64,000 nucleotides of DNA from Acidobacteriaceae bacterium (GTDB lineage: Bacteria > Acidobacteriota > Terriglobia > Terriglobales > Acidobacteriaceae): positions 1 to 64,000 of the forward strand of contig JASHOQ010000138.1 in NCBI GenBank assembly GCA_030041045.1, in the 5' to 3' direction. Under the pieces are notes generated by a model. It saw only the letters and a list, made by a program, of their open reading frames with translations, was not told the origin of the DNA and ran no database searches. Within the stretch, counting starts at the first letter, position 1; each line of letters starts with the position of its first letter. Positions 54,292 through 62,785 of this stretch are shown in pieces. The position numbers and the translations under genes are program-made.

Positions 54292-55194
54292 ATGGCAGTC
54301 GTCGAACTCGAGGGAGTGACCAAGGCATACGAGGACAAGATTGCCGTGAATCATCTGAGCCTGAAGATTGAAGCGGGGCAGATGTTCGGCCTTTTAGGAC
54401 CGAACGGAGCCGGCAAAACCAGCTCCATCCGCATGATGATGGGCATCACCCTGCCCGACTCGGGCCGCATCGAGCTGTTCGAGAAACCTTTCGAGCGCGA
54501 GAGCCTCGACCGCGTGGGCTATCTGCCCGAGGAGCGCGGGCTCTACAAGAAAATGAAGGTGCTGGAGCAGCTGGTTTTTTTCGCGCAACTGCACGGCGTG
54601 GAGGCGGGAGAAGCCAACAAGCGCGCCGTGAACTGGGCGCGGCGGCTGGAGATTGCCGACGTTCTGGATAAAAAGACAGAAGAGCTTTCCAAAGGCATGC
54701 AACAGAAGATTCAATTTATCGGCACCATTCTGCACGATCCCAAGCTGATTGTGATGGACGAGCCGTTCAGCGGCCTCGACCCGGTGAACGCGGTGCTGCT
54801 GGAGCGCACGCTGGTGGAGCTCAAGGACCAGGGACGGGCGGTGCTTTTTTCCACGCATCGCATGGACCAGGTAGAGAAGCTGTGCGATTCCATCTGCCTG
54901 ATCAATCGCGGCGAAGCCGTGCTCTCGGGGCGCGTGCGCGAGATCAAGAAGCGCTACGAACGCAACCACGTGATTGTGGAATTTGAAGGCGACGCCGGCT
55001 TTTTGAAGAGCGAAGAGATTGCCGAGGCGCGGAATTTTTCCGGGCACGCCGAGATTCGTCTCAAGCCGCACGGCGATGCGCAGAAGTTGCTGCATGAAGC
55101 CAGCAGCATGGCCACCATTTACCGCTTCGAGCTGGTTGAGCCCTCGCTCGAGGAGATTTTCATCCAGACGGTGGGGGGCAAGGCCGATGCGTAA
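54292..55194 (+). CDS. ABC transporter ATPase (NatA-like)
   Basis: A 300-residue ATPase. Walker A GLLGPNGAGKTSSIRMMMG, signature ELSKGMQQKIQF, Walker B LIVMDEPFSGLDP and switch His in LFSTHRMDQ. The C-terminal about 80 residues are the extension typical of NatA/DrrA-type exporters. The ATG at 54292 lies after GGGAGA. It overlaps the permease gene by 8 nt (ATGCGTAA). It may export sodium or a drug; the substrate is uncertain. Confidence 0.9.
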   Translation: MAVVELEGVTKAYEDKIAVNHLSLKIEAGQMFGLLGPNGAGKTSSIRMMMGITLPDSGRIELFEKPFERESLDRVGYLPEERGLYKKMKVLEQLVFFAQLHGVEAGEANKRAVNWARRLEIADVLDKKTEELSKGMQQKIQFIGTILHDPKLIVMDEPFSGLDPVNAVLLERTLVELKDQGRAVLFSTHRMDQVEKLCDSICLINRGEAVLSGRVREIKKRYERNHVIVEFEGDAGFLKSEEIAEARNFSGHAEIRLKPHGDAQKLLHEASSMATIYRFELVEPSLEEIFIQTVGGKADA

Positions 55195-56443
55195 CATACT
55201 GCTGATCGCGCGGCGCGAATACAAGGAGCAGATCAAAGGCCGCGCCTTCCGCCTCTCCACCATCGGTCTGCCGGTGCTGTTCGCGGCCGTCCTGGGCATC
55301 GCCTATCTTTCCAGCCGCGGGCTGGGCGCAAACAAGCACGTGGTGATTGTCTCCGCGGACCGCGGGCTGGCAGAGGCCGTGCGCCAGCAGCTGCTGAGCG
55401 ACAAGGGCAAGAGGGCGGCCGTGGATGTTGCCGTGCCCTCCGGTGAGGAGACGCGCGCGCAGTTGATCAGCCGCGTAGCGGGAAAAGCGATCGACGGCTA
55501 CTTGTGGATCGATGCCGATGGAGGCGCGTTGCCCAAGGCGAGCTACACGGGACTGGCGGCGGGCGATTTCATGACCACGACGCGGCTCAAGGAAGCGCTG
55601 GACGATGGAATTGTCGCCGAGCACCTGACCGCGACGGGAATGGACCAGAGCAACGTGGATTCCGTGGTGAAGGGAATCGACATCGATACTTACCAGGTGA
55701 AGAGGACCGGCGCGAAAATTTCCGTGGTGAAGGTAAATGCGCAGGCCTCGTTCTGGAAGGGCTACGTGATGGCCTTCCTGCTCTCCATGACCACCATGAT
55801 CTACGGAATGAACGTGGCCCGCTCCATCATCCAGGAGAAGACCTCGCGCATCTTTGAAGTGATGCTGGCCACGGCCAAGCCCAGCGACATGCTGGCCGGA
55901 AAGCTGATCGGCGTTGGCGCGGTGGGCCTGACGCAGATCGCCATCTGGCTGGTTGCCGGCGTGGCGATTATCGGCTCACCCATGGCCGCGGCCATGCTCA
56001 GCGGCCAGTACTCCATCCATTTTTCGTGGGCGGAGGGCGTTCTGTTCCCGGTGTACTTCCTGCTGGGGTATTTGCTCTACAGTTCGCTGTTTGCCGGCCT
56101 TGCGGCCACGTGCGAGACGGAACAGGAGCTGCAGATGTACATGCCGCTGGCCGCCGCGCCCACCTGGCTGAGCTTCGCCATGATCTGGCCCATCATCAAC
56201 GATTCCAATTCGGTGTGGTCGGTTTCGGCCTCGCTGTTTCCCCCCACCGCGCCCATTGTGATGTTCTTGCGCATGGCATCGGAGGTTCCTCCGGTGTGGC
56301 AGTTTTTTGCTTCCATCGGGCTGTTGGTGGTGAGCATCTGGGGAACGCTGGAGATTTCGTCGCGGCTTTACCGCGTGGGCATTCTGATGTACGGCAAGCG
56401 CGCTACGCTGCCGGAATTGCTGCGCTGGCTGCGCTACAGCTGA
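55187..56443 (+). CDS. ABC-2 type permease (NatB-like)
   Basis: A 418-residue permease. MRNILLIARREYKEQIKGRAF leads into helix 1, then a large extracytoplasmic loop (about 45-190), and a block of five or six helices including YVMAFLLSMTTMIYGMNVARSI and EKTSRIFEVMLATAKPSDMLAGK. This is the ABC2_membrane layout of NatB and related exporters. It overlaps its ATPase gene by 8 nt, so the pair is co-translated. Confidence 0.88.
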   Translation: MRNILLIARREYKEQIKGRAFRLSTIGLPVLFAAVLGIAYLSSRGLGANKHVVIVSADRGLAEAVRQQLLSDKGKRAAVDVAVPSGEETRAQLISRVAGKAIDGYLWIDADGGALPKASYTGLAAGDFMTTTRLKEALDDGIVAEHLTATGMDQSNVDSVVKGIDIDTYQVKRTGAKISVVKVNAQASFWKGYVMAFLLSMTTMIYGMNVARSIIQEKTSRIFEVMLATAKPSDMLAGKLIGVGAVGLTQIAIWLVAGVAIIGSPMAAAMLSGQYSIHFSWAEGVLFPVYFLLGYLLYSSLFAGLAATCETEQELQMYMPLAAAPTWLSFAMIWPIINDSNSVWSVSASLFPPTAPIVMFLRMASEVPPVWQFFASIGLLVVSIWGTLEISSRLYRVGILMYGKRATLPELLRWLRYS

Positions 56444-56505
56444 CGAAGCATAGACGGCAAAGGGGCCAGCGGTTTGCGCAATTGCTGCACGAAGGAGCGG
56501 CCAAA

Positions 56506-57066
56506 TTGAGAGAACTTGTTGCAGACCTCTTTGTCTCTCTGGACGGATTTGCTGCGGGCGCGAACGAGCAGCCGTTTTTCGGCTATTTTGGCGACGAGCT
56601 GGGCGCGTGGATTCAGCAGGAGCTCGCGGTGCCGCAGTTGATCGTGATGGGCCGCGTGACCTATGAGGCGCTGGTGCAGTTCGCGCCTGACGAACAGGAT
56701 CCCATCAGCACGAGGATGTCCGAGCTGCCCAAACTGGTTTTTTCAAGCGGACTGCAGGAACCGCTGGTGTGGAAGAATGCGCGGCTTTCGCGGGCGCCGG
56801 TTGCAGACGAGATTCGGACGCTCAAGGCGCAGGACGGCCCGCGGCTGCGCACCATCGGCAGCATCCGGCTGGTGCGGAGCCTGATCGAGCGTGAGCTTGT
56901 CGACCGGCTGCGGTTGATGGTCTTTCCCGTGGTGCTGGGCAGCGAGGGCCGGGAGCCGATTTTTTTGAGCTTTGCGCGGACGCCGATGACGCTCAAGGGA
57001 AGCAAGTGCCTCGACGCACGTATTCTGCTGCTGGAATATGCGCCCGCGAAGGATGAGCGCGTGTAA
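56506..57066 (+). CDS. Dihydrofolate reductase-like (RibD C-terminal) protein
   Basis: A 186-residue protein starting at a TTG (56506) with GGAG 9 bases upstream. It opens LRELVADLFVSLDGFAAG, then IVMGRVTYEAL and the nucleotide-binding end IGSIRLVRSLIERELVDRLRL in two parts; MVFPVVLGSEGREPIF follows. These are the marks of the RibD C-terminal/DHFR-like reductase family, widespread and mostly uncharacterised. It follows the NatB gene by about 60 bases. Confidence 0.85.
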   Translation: MRELVADLFVSLDGFAAGANEQPFFGYFGDELGAWIQQELAVPQLIVMGRVTYEALVQFAPDEQDPISTRMSELPKLVFSSGLQEPLVWKNARLSRAPVADEIRTLKAQDGPRLRTIGSIRLVRSLIERELVDRLRLMVFPVVLGSEGREPIFLSFARTPMTLKGSKCLDARILLLEYAPAKDERV

Positions 57067-57150
57067 GCGAGGGACAACGCCGGAAGCGGGCTGCGGAAAC
57101 GCGCGCGGCTTGCCGGTGGGCGCACAGAGTACAGCTAGAATCGATAACCA

Positions 57151-57846
57151 GTGAGCCGCGAAGAGAGTCCTCGATTCACAATCGGGCAGCGCGTTGTGCT
57201 GGCACTGGCGCCTCGTATGGTGTGGGCGCTGGCTTCGATCGCGGGGCTCACCTGGCGGTTTGAAACCATCGCCGAAGAGGGAGCGACGCCGCTGGAGCAC
57301 GGCGCCGGCGCGGGTGCGGAGATCTTCTGCTTCTGGCACCAGTGCGTGCTGCCGTGCGCGTTGTATTTCCGTCGAACGGGCGCAACTATTCTCATCAGCC
57401 GCAGCTTCGACGGCGAGCTGGTTACGCGCATCCTGGCGCTGTTCGGCTATCGCGCCGTGCGCGGATCGAGTTCGCGCGGCGCCCGCGAGGGGTTGCTGGG
57501 ATTGAAGAGCGTGATCGATGCGGGCGGGCCCGCAATCTTCACTGCCGACGGACCGCGCGGGCCGATCTACCAAACCAAAATGGGGCCGATCAAGCTGGCG
57601 CAGTTGACCGGCGCGCGCATCGGCGCGTTTCACCTGGAGCCGAAGCGCGCCTGGCGGATGCGCTCCTGGGACCGGTTCCTTGTGCCCTGGCCGTTCACGC
57701 GCATCGTGGTGAGCTGGGCGCGCTGGACTGAGGTGCCGGCCGATTTGGCGGAAGAACAATTCGAATCGAAACGCGAGGAGTTGAACGCGGCGCTTGAGCG
57801 CGCGCGAATGCTGGCGCGCGCGCATTTGGAAAAGAGCGATCAATGA
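57151..57846 (+). CDS. DUF374 lysophospholipid acyltransferase family protein
   Basis: A 231-residue protein with a GTG start. The conserved core is [74 protein letters not shown], all typical of DUF374. These are probably membrane-associated acyltransferases acting on lipid A or phospholipids. The HQ...DGPRGP pattern replaces the HX4D of classical acyltransferases. It overlaps queA by 4 nt (ATGA). Confidence 0.88.
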   Translation: MSREESPRFTIGQRVVLALAPRMVWALASIAGLTWRFETIAEEGATPLEHGAGAGAEIFCFWHQCVLPCALYFRRTGATILISRSFDGELVTRILALFGYRAVRGSSSRGAREGLLGLKSVIDAGGPAIFTADGPRGPIYQTKMGPIKLAQLTGARIGAFHLEPKRAWRMRSWDRFLVPWPFTRIVVSWARWTEVPADLAEEQFESKREELNAALERARMLARAHLEKSDQ

Positions 57847-58961
57847 CCGGCCGGGCGAGAAGAAACGAGGGTCTGGCCGATCTGGGCGTAGCCGATTTCG
57901 ATTTCGATTTGCCCGAGGAGCTGATTGCGCAGGAGCCGCCGGCCGAGCGCGGCGAGAGCCGCATGCTGGTGGTCGGTCGCACGAGCGGAGCGTTTGTGGA
58001 TTCTCACTTTTCTGTGCTGCCCACGTTTCTCATGCCGGGCGATCTGCTGGTGCTCAACGAAAGCCGCGTAATTCCCGCGCGATTGTTCGCGCGGCGCACG
58101 CTGGTGCGCGAACGCGAGATACCGACCGGGCGCATCGAGGTGATGCTGACCGAGCCAGTGGGAAAAAATCGCTGGCGCGCGCTGGTGCGGCCGGGGCGAA
58201 AAGTGGCCATCGGAGAACGGCTGATTTTTCCCGACGCGCGTGGCGCAACGCAGCTCGAAGCCGAAGTGCTGGCGCGCGGGCAGTTCGGCGAGCGGCTGCT
58301 CAAGTTCAAGCCGGCCGAAAGGGACGACGCGGATTTTTTCGCGATTCTAGACCGCATCGGGCACGTACCGCTGCCGCCCTATATTCATCGTGGCGACGCG
58401 GACACGGACCGCGAGCGCTACCAGACAGTTTTCGCCCGGGAGCGCGGATCGGTGGCTGCGCCCACTGCAGGGCTGCACTTTACGGATGCGATACTGGACC
58501 GGCTGCGCGACCGGGGCGTGGAGATTGCGCGCATCACGCTGCATGTTGGATTGGGAACCTTTGCGCCGCTGCACGTGGAGCGGGTGAGGGATGTGCGGCT
58601 GCACCGCGAGCGCTACACGCTGGGTGCGGAGGCGGCAGCGGCCATCAAACGCGCAACTAGAGAAAAGCGGCGCGTGGTGGCCGTGGGCACCACCGTGGTG
58701 CGGACGCTGGAAGCTGCCGCGCGCGCGGCCAGGGGCAGGGAACTCGAGCCGCATGCGGGTGAGACGGAGATTTTCATCGCGCCGGGATTTGAATTCCGCA
58801 TCGTTGGCGGTCTGCTGACGAATTTTCATCTGCCGCAATCGAGCCTGCTCATGCTGGTGAGCGCGTTCGCCGGACGCGAATGTGTGCTGGCCGCATATCG
58901 ACACGCGGTGGAAGAGCGGTACCGGTTCTTCAGCTACGGCGATTGCATGCTGATCGCGTGA
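57843..58961 (+). CDS. queA: tRNA S-adenosylmethionine ribosyltransferase-isomerase
   Basis: A 372-residue enzyme that makes epoxyqueuosine in tRNA by transfer of the ribosyl group of AdoMet to preQ1. Signatures: [20 protein letters not shown] at the start, [48 protein letters not shown] in two parts, and [21 protein letters not shown] near the end. Slightly longer than usual at the N-terminus. The stop codon abuts a heptamer array. Confidence 0.95.
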   Translation: MTGRARRNEGLADLGVADFDFDLPEELIAQEPPAERGESRMLVVGRTSGAFVDSHFSVLPTFLMPGDLLVLNESRVIPARLFARRTLVREREIPTGRIEVMLTEPVGKNRWRALVRPGRKVAIGERLIFPDARGATQLEAEVLARGQFGERLLKFKPAERDDADFFAILDRIGHVPLPPYIHRGDADTDRERYQTVFARERGSVAAPTAGLHFTDAILDRLRDRGVEIARITLHVGLGTFAPLHVERVRDVRLHRERYTLGAEAAAAIKRATREKRRVVAVGTTVVRTLEAAARAARGRELEPHAGETEIFIAPGFEFRIVGGLLTNFHLPQSSLLMLVSAFAGRECVLAAYRHAVEERYRFFSYGDCMLIA

Positions 58962-58992
58962 CAGTGGTCAGTGATCGGCGGTCAGTGATCAG
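58962..58992 (+). repeat. RTCAG heptamer array after queA
   Basis: Units CAGTGGT, CAGTGAT, CGGCGGT, CAGTGAT, then CAG. It begins directly after the queA stop, as the array at 32959 begins directly after the kinase stop. Confidence 0.75.
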
Positions 58993-59034
58993 CAGGCTGC
59001 GCCGATTCGGGGCTCTGGCCCGCTTGACCCTGCT

Positions 59035-61749
59035 ATGCTCACAAACGTGAGCGAGCCAAACAAGCCGCCGGTCTTTCTGCTGGATGCGATGAGCTTCATC
59101 TTCCGCGCTTATCACGCAATGCAGCGCAGCCGGCCCATGTCCACGCGCGCGGGGTTGCCGACGGCGGCGACCTACGTCTTCGTGAACATGATCAAGAAGC
59201 TGCGCCAGGATTTTGCGCCGAAGTATTTTGCGGCGGTCTTCGATCCCAGCGGCGAGGTGTTTCGTGACGAGCGCGCGCGGACCATGGGCGCGCTGCGCAA
59301 GTGGAACGCGAAGACGCAATGCTTTGAAGATGTAAGCTACGAGGGCTACAAGGCCAACCGCAGCGCCATGCCTGAGGATCTGCGGCGGCAGATCCCGTAC
59401 ATTCGCAGGTCGCTCGATGCGCTTCGCATTCCCATCCTGGAGGCCGTGGGCTTCGAGGCCGACGATGTGATCGGGACGCTGGCGCGCGAGGCCGCGGAAC
59501 GCGGGCACGAGGTGTTTATCGTTTCCGGCGACAAGGACATGATGCAGCTTGTCACGGGCCAGGTGAGAATTCTGAATCCGCAAAAGGACAATCTGATTCT
59601 CGATCCCGCGGGCGTCGAGGCCACGCTGGGCGTGCCTCCCGAAAAAGTGGTAGATGTGATGGCGCTGCGGGGCGACACCGTGGATAACATTCCCGGCGCG
59701 CCGGGGATTGGCGACAAGGGCAGCGTGGATCTGATCGTGGAATTCGGCAGCGTGGAGGCGGTGCTGGACCGCGCGGCGGAAGTGAAACGCAAAACCTACC
59801 GCGAGTCGCTGGAGCAGAACCGCGCGGCGGTTCTGCTCTCAAAGGAACTGGTGACTATCGACAACCACGTGCCGCTCCCACTCGAGCTTTCGGCCATGGA
59901 GACGCAGCCTGCGGACGTGGAGGCGTGCCGCGAGCTGTTCACGGAGCTTGAATTTACTTCGATGCTCAAGGAACTGGCGCCGTCGGCGGCCGCGCAGCAC
60001 GTAGGGCTTGTTGATGAGCCGAGCCAGGAGCAGATGGCCGCATTTTATGCCGCGGCGCGCCGGGGTGGATTTGCCTTTGCGCTGGAAGCAGCGACGGACG
60101 AATCGGCTTTGCGCGAAGAAGAAACGGAGGCCGGCGAGCCGGAGACGCTGTCGCTGCTCGACGTGGCGGAAGCGGCGGCGAAACACGCGAGCTCCTGCGC
60201 GGGCGTGTGCGCCGACCCGGCCGTGGCGCTGAAGCTCGGGCTTACGCCGGAGCTGCGGGCGCTGCTCGAGGACAAGAGCGTGCCCAAGCGCACGCACGAC
60301 GTAAAGCAGGCGCTGCACATTCTCGCCGATCATGACATCGCGTTGCGCGGCGCGGTGGAAGACACCATGCTGCTCAGCTACGCGCTGAACCCTACGCATG
60401 CCACGCAGACGCTGGCCGACGTGGCCGCGCGGCACAACCAGGCTCCGCCGGCGACGCCTGCGGCGAGCGCGGCCGCAATTGAAGCGCTGACGCCGGCGCT
60501 CCAGGACGAAGTGGAAAAGGCGGGCGTGGAACGTGCGTATCGCGAGATCGACCTCCCGCTCGCGCCGGTGCTCTTTCGCATGGAGCAGGCCGGCGTGCGC
60601 ATCGACGCAATTGCATTGAGCAGACTTTCGGAGAAGTTTAGTGGTGAACTGACGCGCGTGGGCGATCGCATCTTCGAGCTGGCCGGGCAGCGCTTCAACA
60701 TCAATTCGCCCAAGCAGCTGGGCGTGGTGCTGTTTACAAATCTGGGATTGCCGGCGCCGGTGGTGCGCGGCAAGGGCAAAGCGATTTCTACGGCGCAGGA
60801 CGTGCTGGAGCAGCTTGCCGAAAAACACGAAGTGCCCAAGCTGGTGCTCGAGTACCGGCACCTGGCCAAGCTCAAATCGAACTACATCGACGCGCTGCCG
60901 CTGCTCGCCGATTCCGAGTCGCGCGTGCATACGACCTTCCAGGCTGCGGCCACGGCCACGGGAAGATTGTCGAGCGTGAATCCGAATCTGCAGAACATTC
61001 CCGTGCGCACCGAACTGGGACGCGAGATTCGCGCGGCGTTCACGGCGCGGCCGGGAACGCAATTGCTCTCTGCGGATTACTCGCAGATCGAGTTGCGGCT
61101 CTTGGCGGATTTCAGCGGCGACGCGCTGCTCAAGCGCGCCTACGCCGAGGAGATCGACATCCATACGCTCACGGCGAGCGAGGTCTTCGGCGTGCCCAGC
61201 GAAGGCATGGACAAGGAGACGCGCAACCGCGCCAAGGCGGTGAACTTCGGCATTGTCTACGGCATTTCGGCGTTCGGGCTGGCGGCGCAGCTCGGGATTC
61301 CTCAAGCCGAAGCGAAGGCGTACATCGACCGCTACTTTGCGCGCTATGCGGGGGTGCGGGCGTTTATTGAAAAGACGCTCGAACAGACGCGGAAGGATGG
61401 ATTTGTGCGCACGCTATTCGGGCGGCTGCGGCCCATTCCGGACATCGAGAGCCGCAACCCCAACCAGCGAGGATTCGCCGAGCGGACGGCCATCAATACG
61501 CCGCTGCAGGGAACCGCGGCGGACCTGATCAAACTGGCCATGATCGCGCTCGACCGCAAACTGGCGGACCGCCGATTGAAGACACGCATGGTGCTGCAGG
61601 TGCACGACGAACTGCTCTTCGAAGTGCCGTTCGAAGAGACGACCGAGGTGGGAGCGCTGGTGCGCGCAGAGATGGAGGGCGTGGTGCAGTTGAGCGTGCC
61701 CCTGGTGGCCCACCTGGCTTTCGGGCCGAACTGGCGCGACCTCAAGTGA
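59035..61749 (+). CDS. polA: DNA polymerase I
   Basis: A 904-residue replication and repair polymerase. Residues 1 to about 300 are the 5'-3' exonuclease (LLDAMSFIFRAYHAMQ, VGFEADDVIGTLA, VSGDKDMMQLV, GDTVDNIPGAPGIGDKG). About 310-500 is the 3'-5' exonuclease fold, but the DxE metal motif of E. coli is not visible (it reads FALEAATDES), so proofreading is probably lost. The polymerase domain has motif A LSADYSQIELRLLA (Asp681), motif B RNRAKAVNFGIVYGISAFGL and motif C LQVHDELLFEV (Asp858). A GTG at 59047 could also be the start. Confidence 0.95.
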   Translation: MLTNVSEPNKPPVFLLDAMSFIFRAYHAMQRSRPMSTRAGLPTAATYVFVNMIKKLRQDFAPKYFAAVFDPSGEVFRDERARTMGALRKWNAKTQCFEDVSYEGYKANRSAMPEDLRRQIPYIRRSLDALRIPILEAVGFEADDVIGTLAREAAERGHEVFIVSGDKDMMQLVTGQVRILNPQKDNLILDPAGVEATLGVPPEKVVDVMALRGDTVDNIPGAPGIGDKGSVDLIVEFGSVEAVLDRAAEVKRKTYRESLEQNRAAVLLSKELVTIDNHVPLPLELSAMETQPADVEACRELFTELEFTSMLKELAPSAAAQHVGLVDEPSQEQMAAFYAAARRGGFAFALEAATDESALREEETEAGEPETLSLLDVAEAAAKHASSCAGVCADPAVALKLGLTPELRALLEDKSVPKRTHDVKQALHILADHDIALRGAVEDTMLLSYALNPTHATQTLADVAARHNQAPPATPAASAAAIEALTPALQDEVEKAGVERAYREIDLPLAPVLFRMEQAGVRIDAIALSRLSEKFSGELTRVGDRIFELAGQRFNINSPKQLGVVLFTNLGLPAPVVRGKGKAISTAQDVLEQLAEKHEVPKLVLEYRHLAKLKSNYIDALPLLADSESRVHTTFQAAATATGRLSSVNPNLQNIPVRTELGREIRAAFTARPGTQLLSADYSQIELRLLADFSGDALLKRAYAEEIDIHTLTASEVFGVPSEGMDKETRNRAKAVNFGIVYGISAFGLAAQLGIPQAEAKAYIDRYFARYAGVRAFIEKTLEQTRKDGFVRTLFGRLRPIPDIESRNPNQRGFAERTAINTPLQGTAADLIKLAMIALDRKLADRRLKTRMVLQVHDELLFEVPFEETTEVGALVRAEMEGVVQLSVPLVAHLAFGPNWRDLK

Positions 61750-61855
61750 ACGGCACTTGACTTTAGGGTTAGAATGCAATCGGGAACCGCTGCCGCGATC
61801 GAATGCGCGCAAATCGCGCCGTTGCATTGACCCCAGGCGCGGCGGGAGCCGGTCC

Positions 61856-62191
61856 ATGCTGCTCGATATCGCCAAGGCGCTCTCGTTCTTCCTGAGCATT
61901 CTGTCGCTGGGCCCAGTGTGGCTGAGCGCATTTTTTGTGCCCGGCAGCCGGATGGAAGACCGGCTCATTCTGGCCCTCGAAAACATTGCATTGGCCGGCT
62001 GCATCTGCTTCCTGAGCGGCATCCTCTTTGCCAGGCCATGGCGCGTGGACACGACGAACGGCGAGCACCTGATCGAGACGCTGCCGGTGCGGATGTATCT
62101 GTGGACCGTCCTGGCCGTGGCGGTTCTTTTCTTTTTGTCCTGGTATCTTGAGTGGTCGTTCGTTCCCTGGATGGGTCGGAATCAGCCCTGA
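61856..62191 (+). CDS. Small membrane protein, unknown function
   Basis: A 111-residue protein with three hydrophobic segments (LSFFLSILSLGPVWLSAFFV; IALAGCICFLSGILFA; MYLWTVLAVAVLFFLSWYL). The ATG at 61856 has GGGAG 8 bases upstream. It follows polA by about 100 bases. No family recognised. Confidence 0.65.
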   Translation: MLLDIAKALSFFLSILSLGPVWLSAFFVPGSRMEDRLILALENIALAGCICFLSGILFARPWRVDTTNGEHLIETLPVRMYLWTVLAVAVLFFLSWYLEWSFVPWMGRNQP

Positions 62192-62785
62192 GAACAGGTG
62201 AACGGCTGCACCCGGCGCGCGCCTTTGCGCCACACCCTAACGTTCGCTTCCCATCTACGGCCGTCTTCTATTGCAATGCGCTCGATGCAGTGGGCGGGTG
62301 AAACTGCCCTCGTGCCGGAGCGCTCCGGCTCCAGCGAGAATTTTGCATTCTTTCGACAATTCCATGACAAATCTTCGGCTTGAAACGCTTACCGTTCGGA
62401 GAGATGGGCTCCGGGGGATTCGACAGGGGAAACGGGCAGTTGCTCGCAGTGCGCGGCACCGGCGCAGTGATTTGGGGTCTAGGTGGATGACGACGTGAAC
62501 GTCCATGAGCTGCTTCACTGACTCCGGCAGGTCAGTGAAACAGAAGGTTACTGCGCAGTCCCAAAAAGGCTGCGCAGGGACCTTTCGCCGTTTCGAGTGC
62601 GAGAGCGTGCTTTCCCGCGCTACAGCGGTTTCACAGTTGCTGTATCCCGAAGCCGCAGATGCTAAGTGGCTTTTTCACCAAGAAAAAGCCACCTTCCGCA
62701 ACTGTGAAATATGGCTACATGTACTGTGTAACCGCTCTAAAGTCCCTGGCTGCGCTTCGGACTTCAGAAGGGGATGCCCAGGTTC
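62192..62785. other. Repeat-rich intergenic region
   Basis: About 590 bases without a convincing gene. It holds a perfect 16-bp palindrome GCCGGAGCGCTCCGGC (62314-62329), two CTGCGCAG palindromes (62551 and 62570) and the MITE-like copy B at 62621-62740. The open frames that cross it look like chance. Confidence 0.6.
62621..62740. repeat. MITE-like 120-bp element, copy B
   Basis: It begins TACAGCGGTTTCACAGTTGC and ends AACCGCTCTAA. Nested inverted repeats: AGCGGTT/AACCGCT at the ends, TTTCACAGTTGC (62629-62640) with GCAACTGTGAAA (62698-62709), and a central hairpin GTGGCTTTTT/AAAAAGCCAC (62666-62692). It matches copy A at 41783-41902 in length and most of its sequence. Confidence 0.7.
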
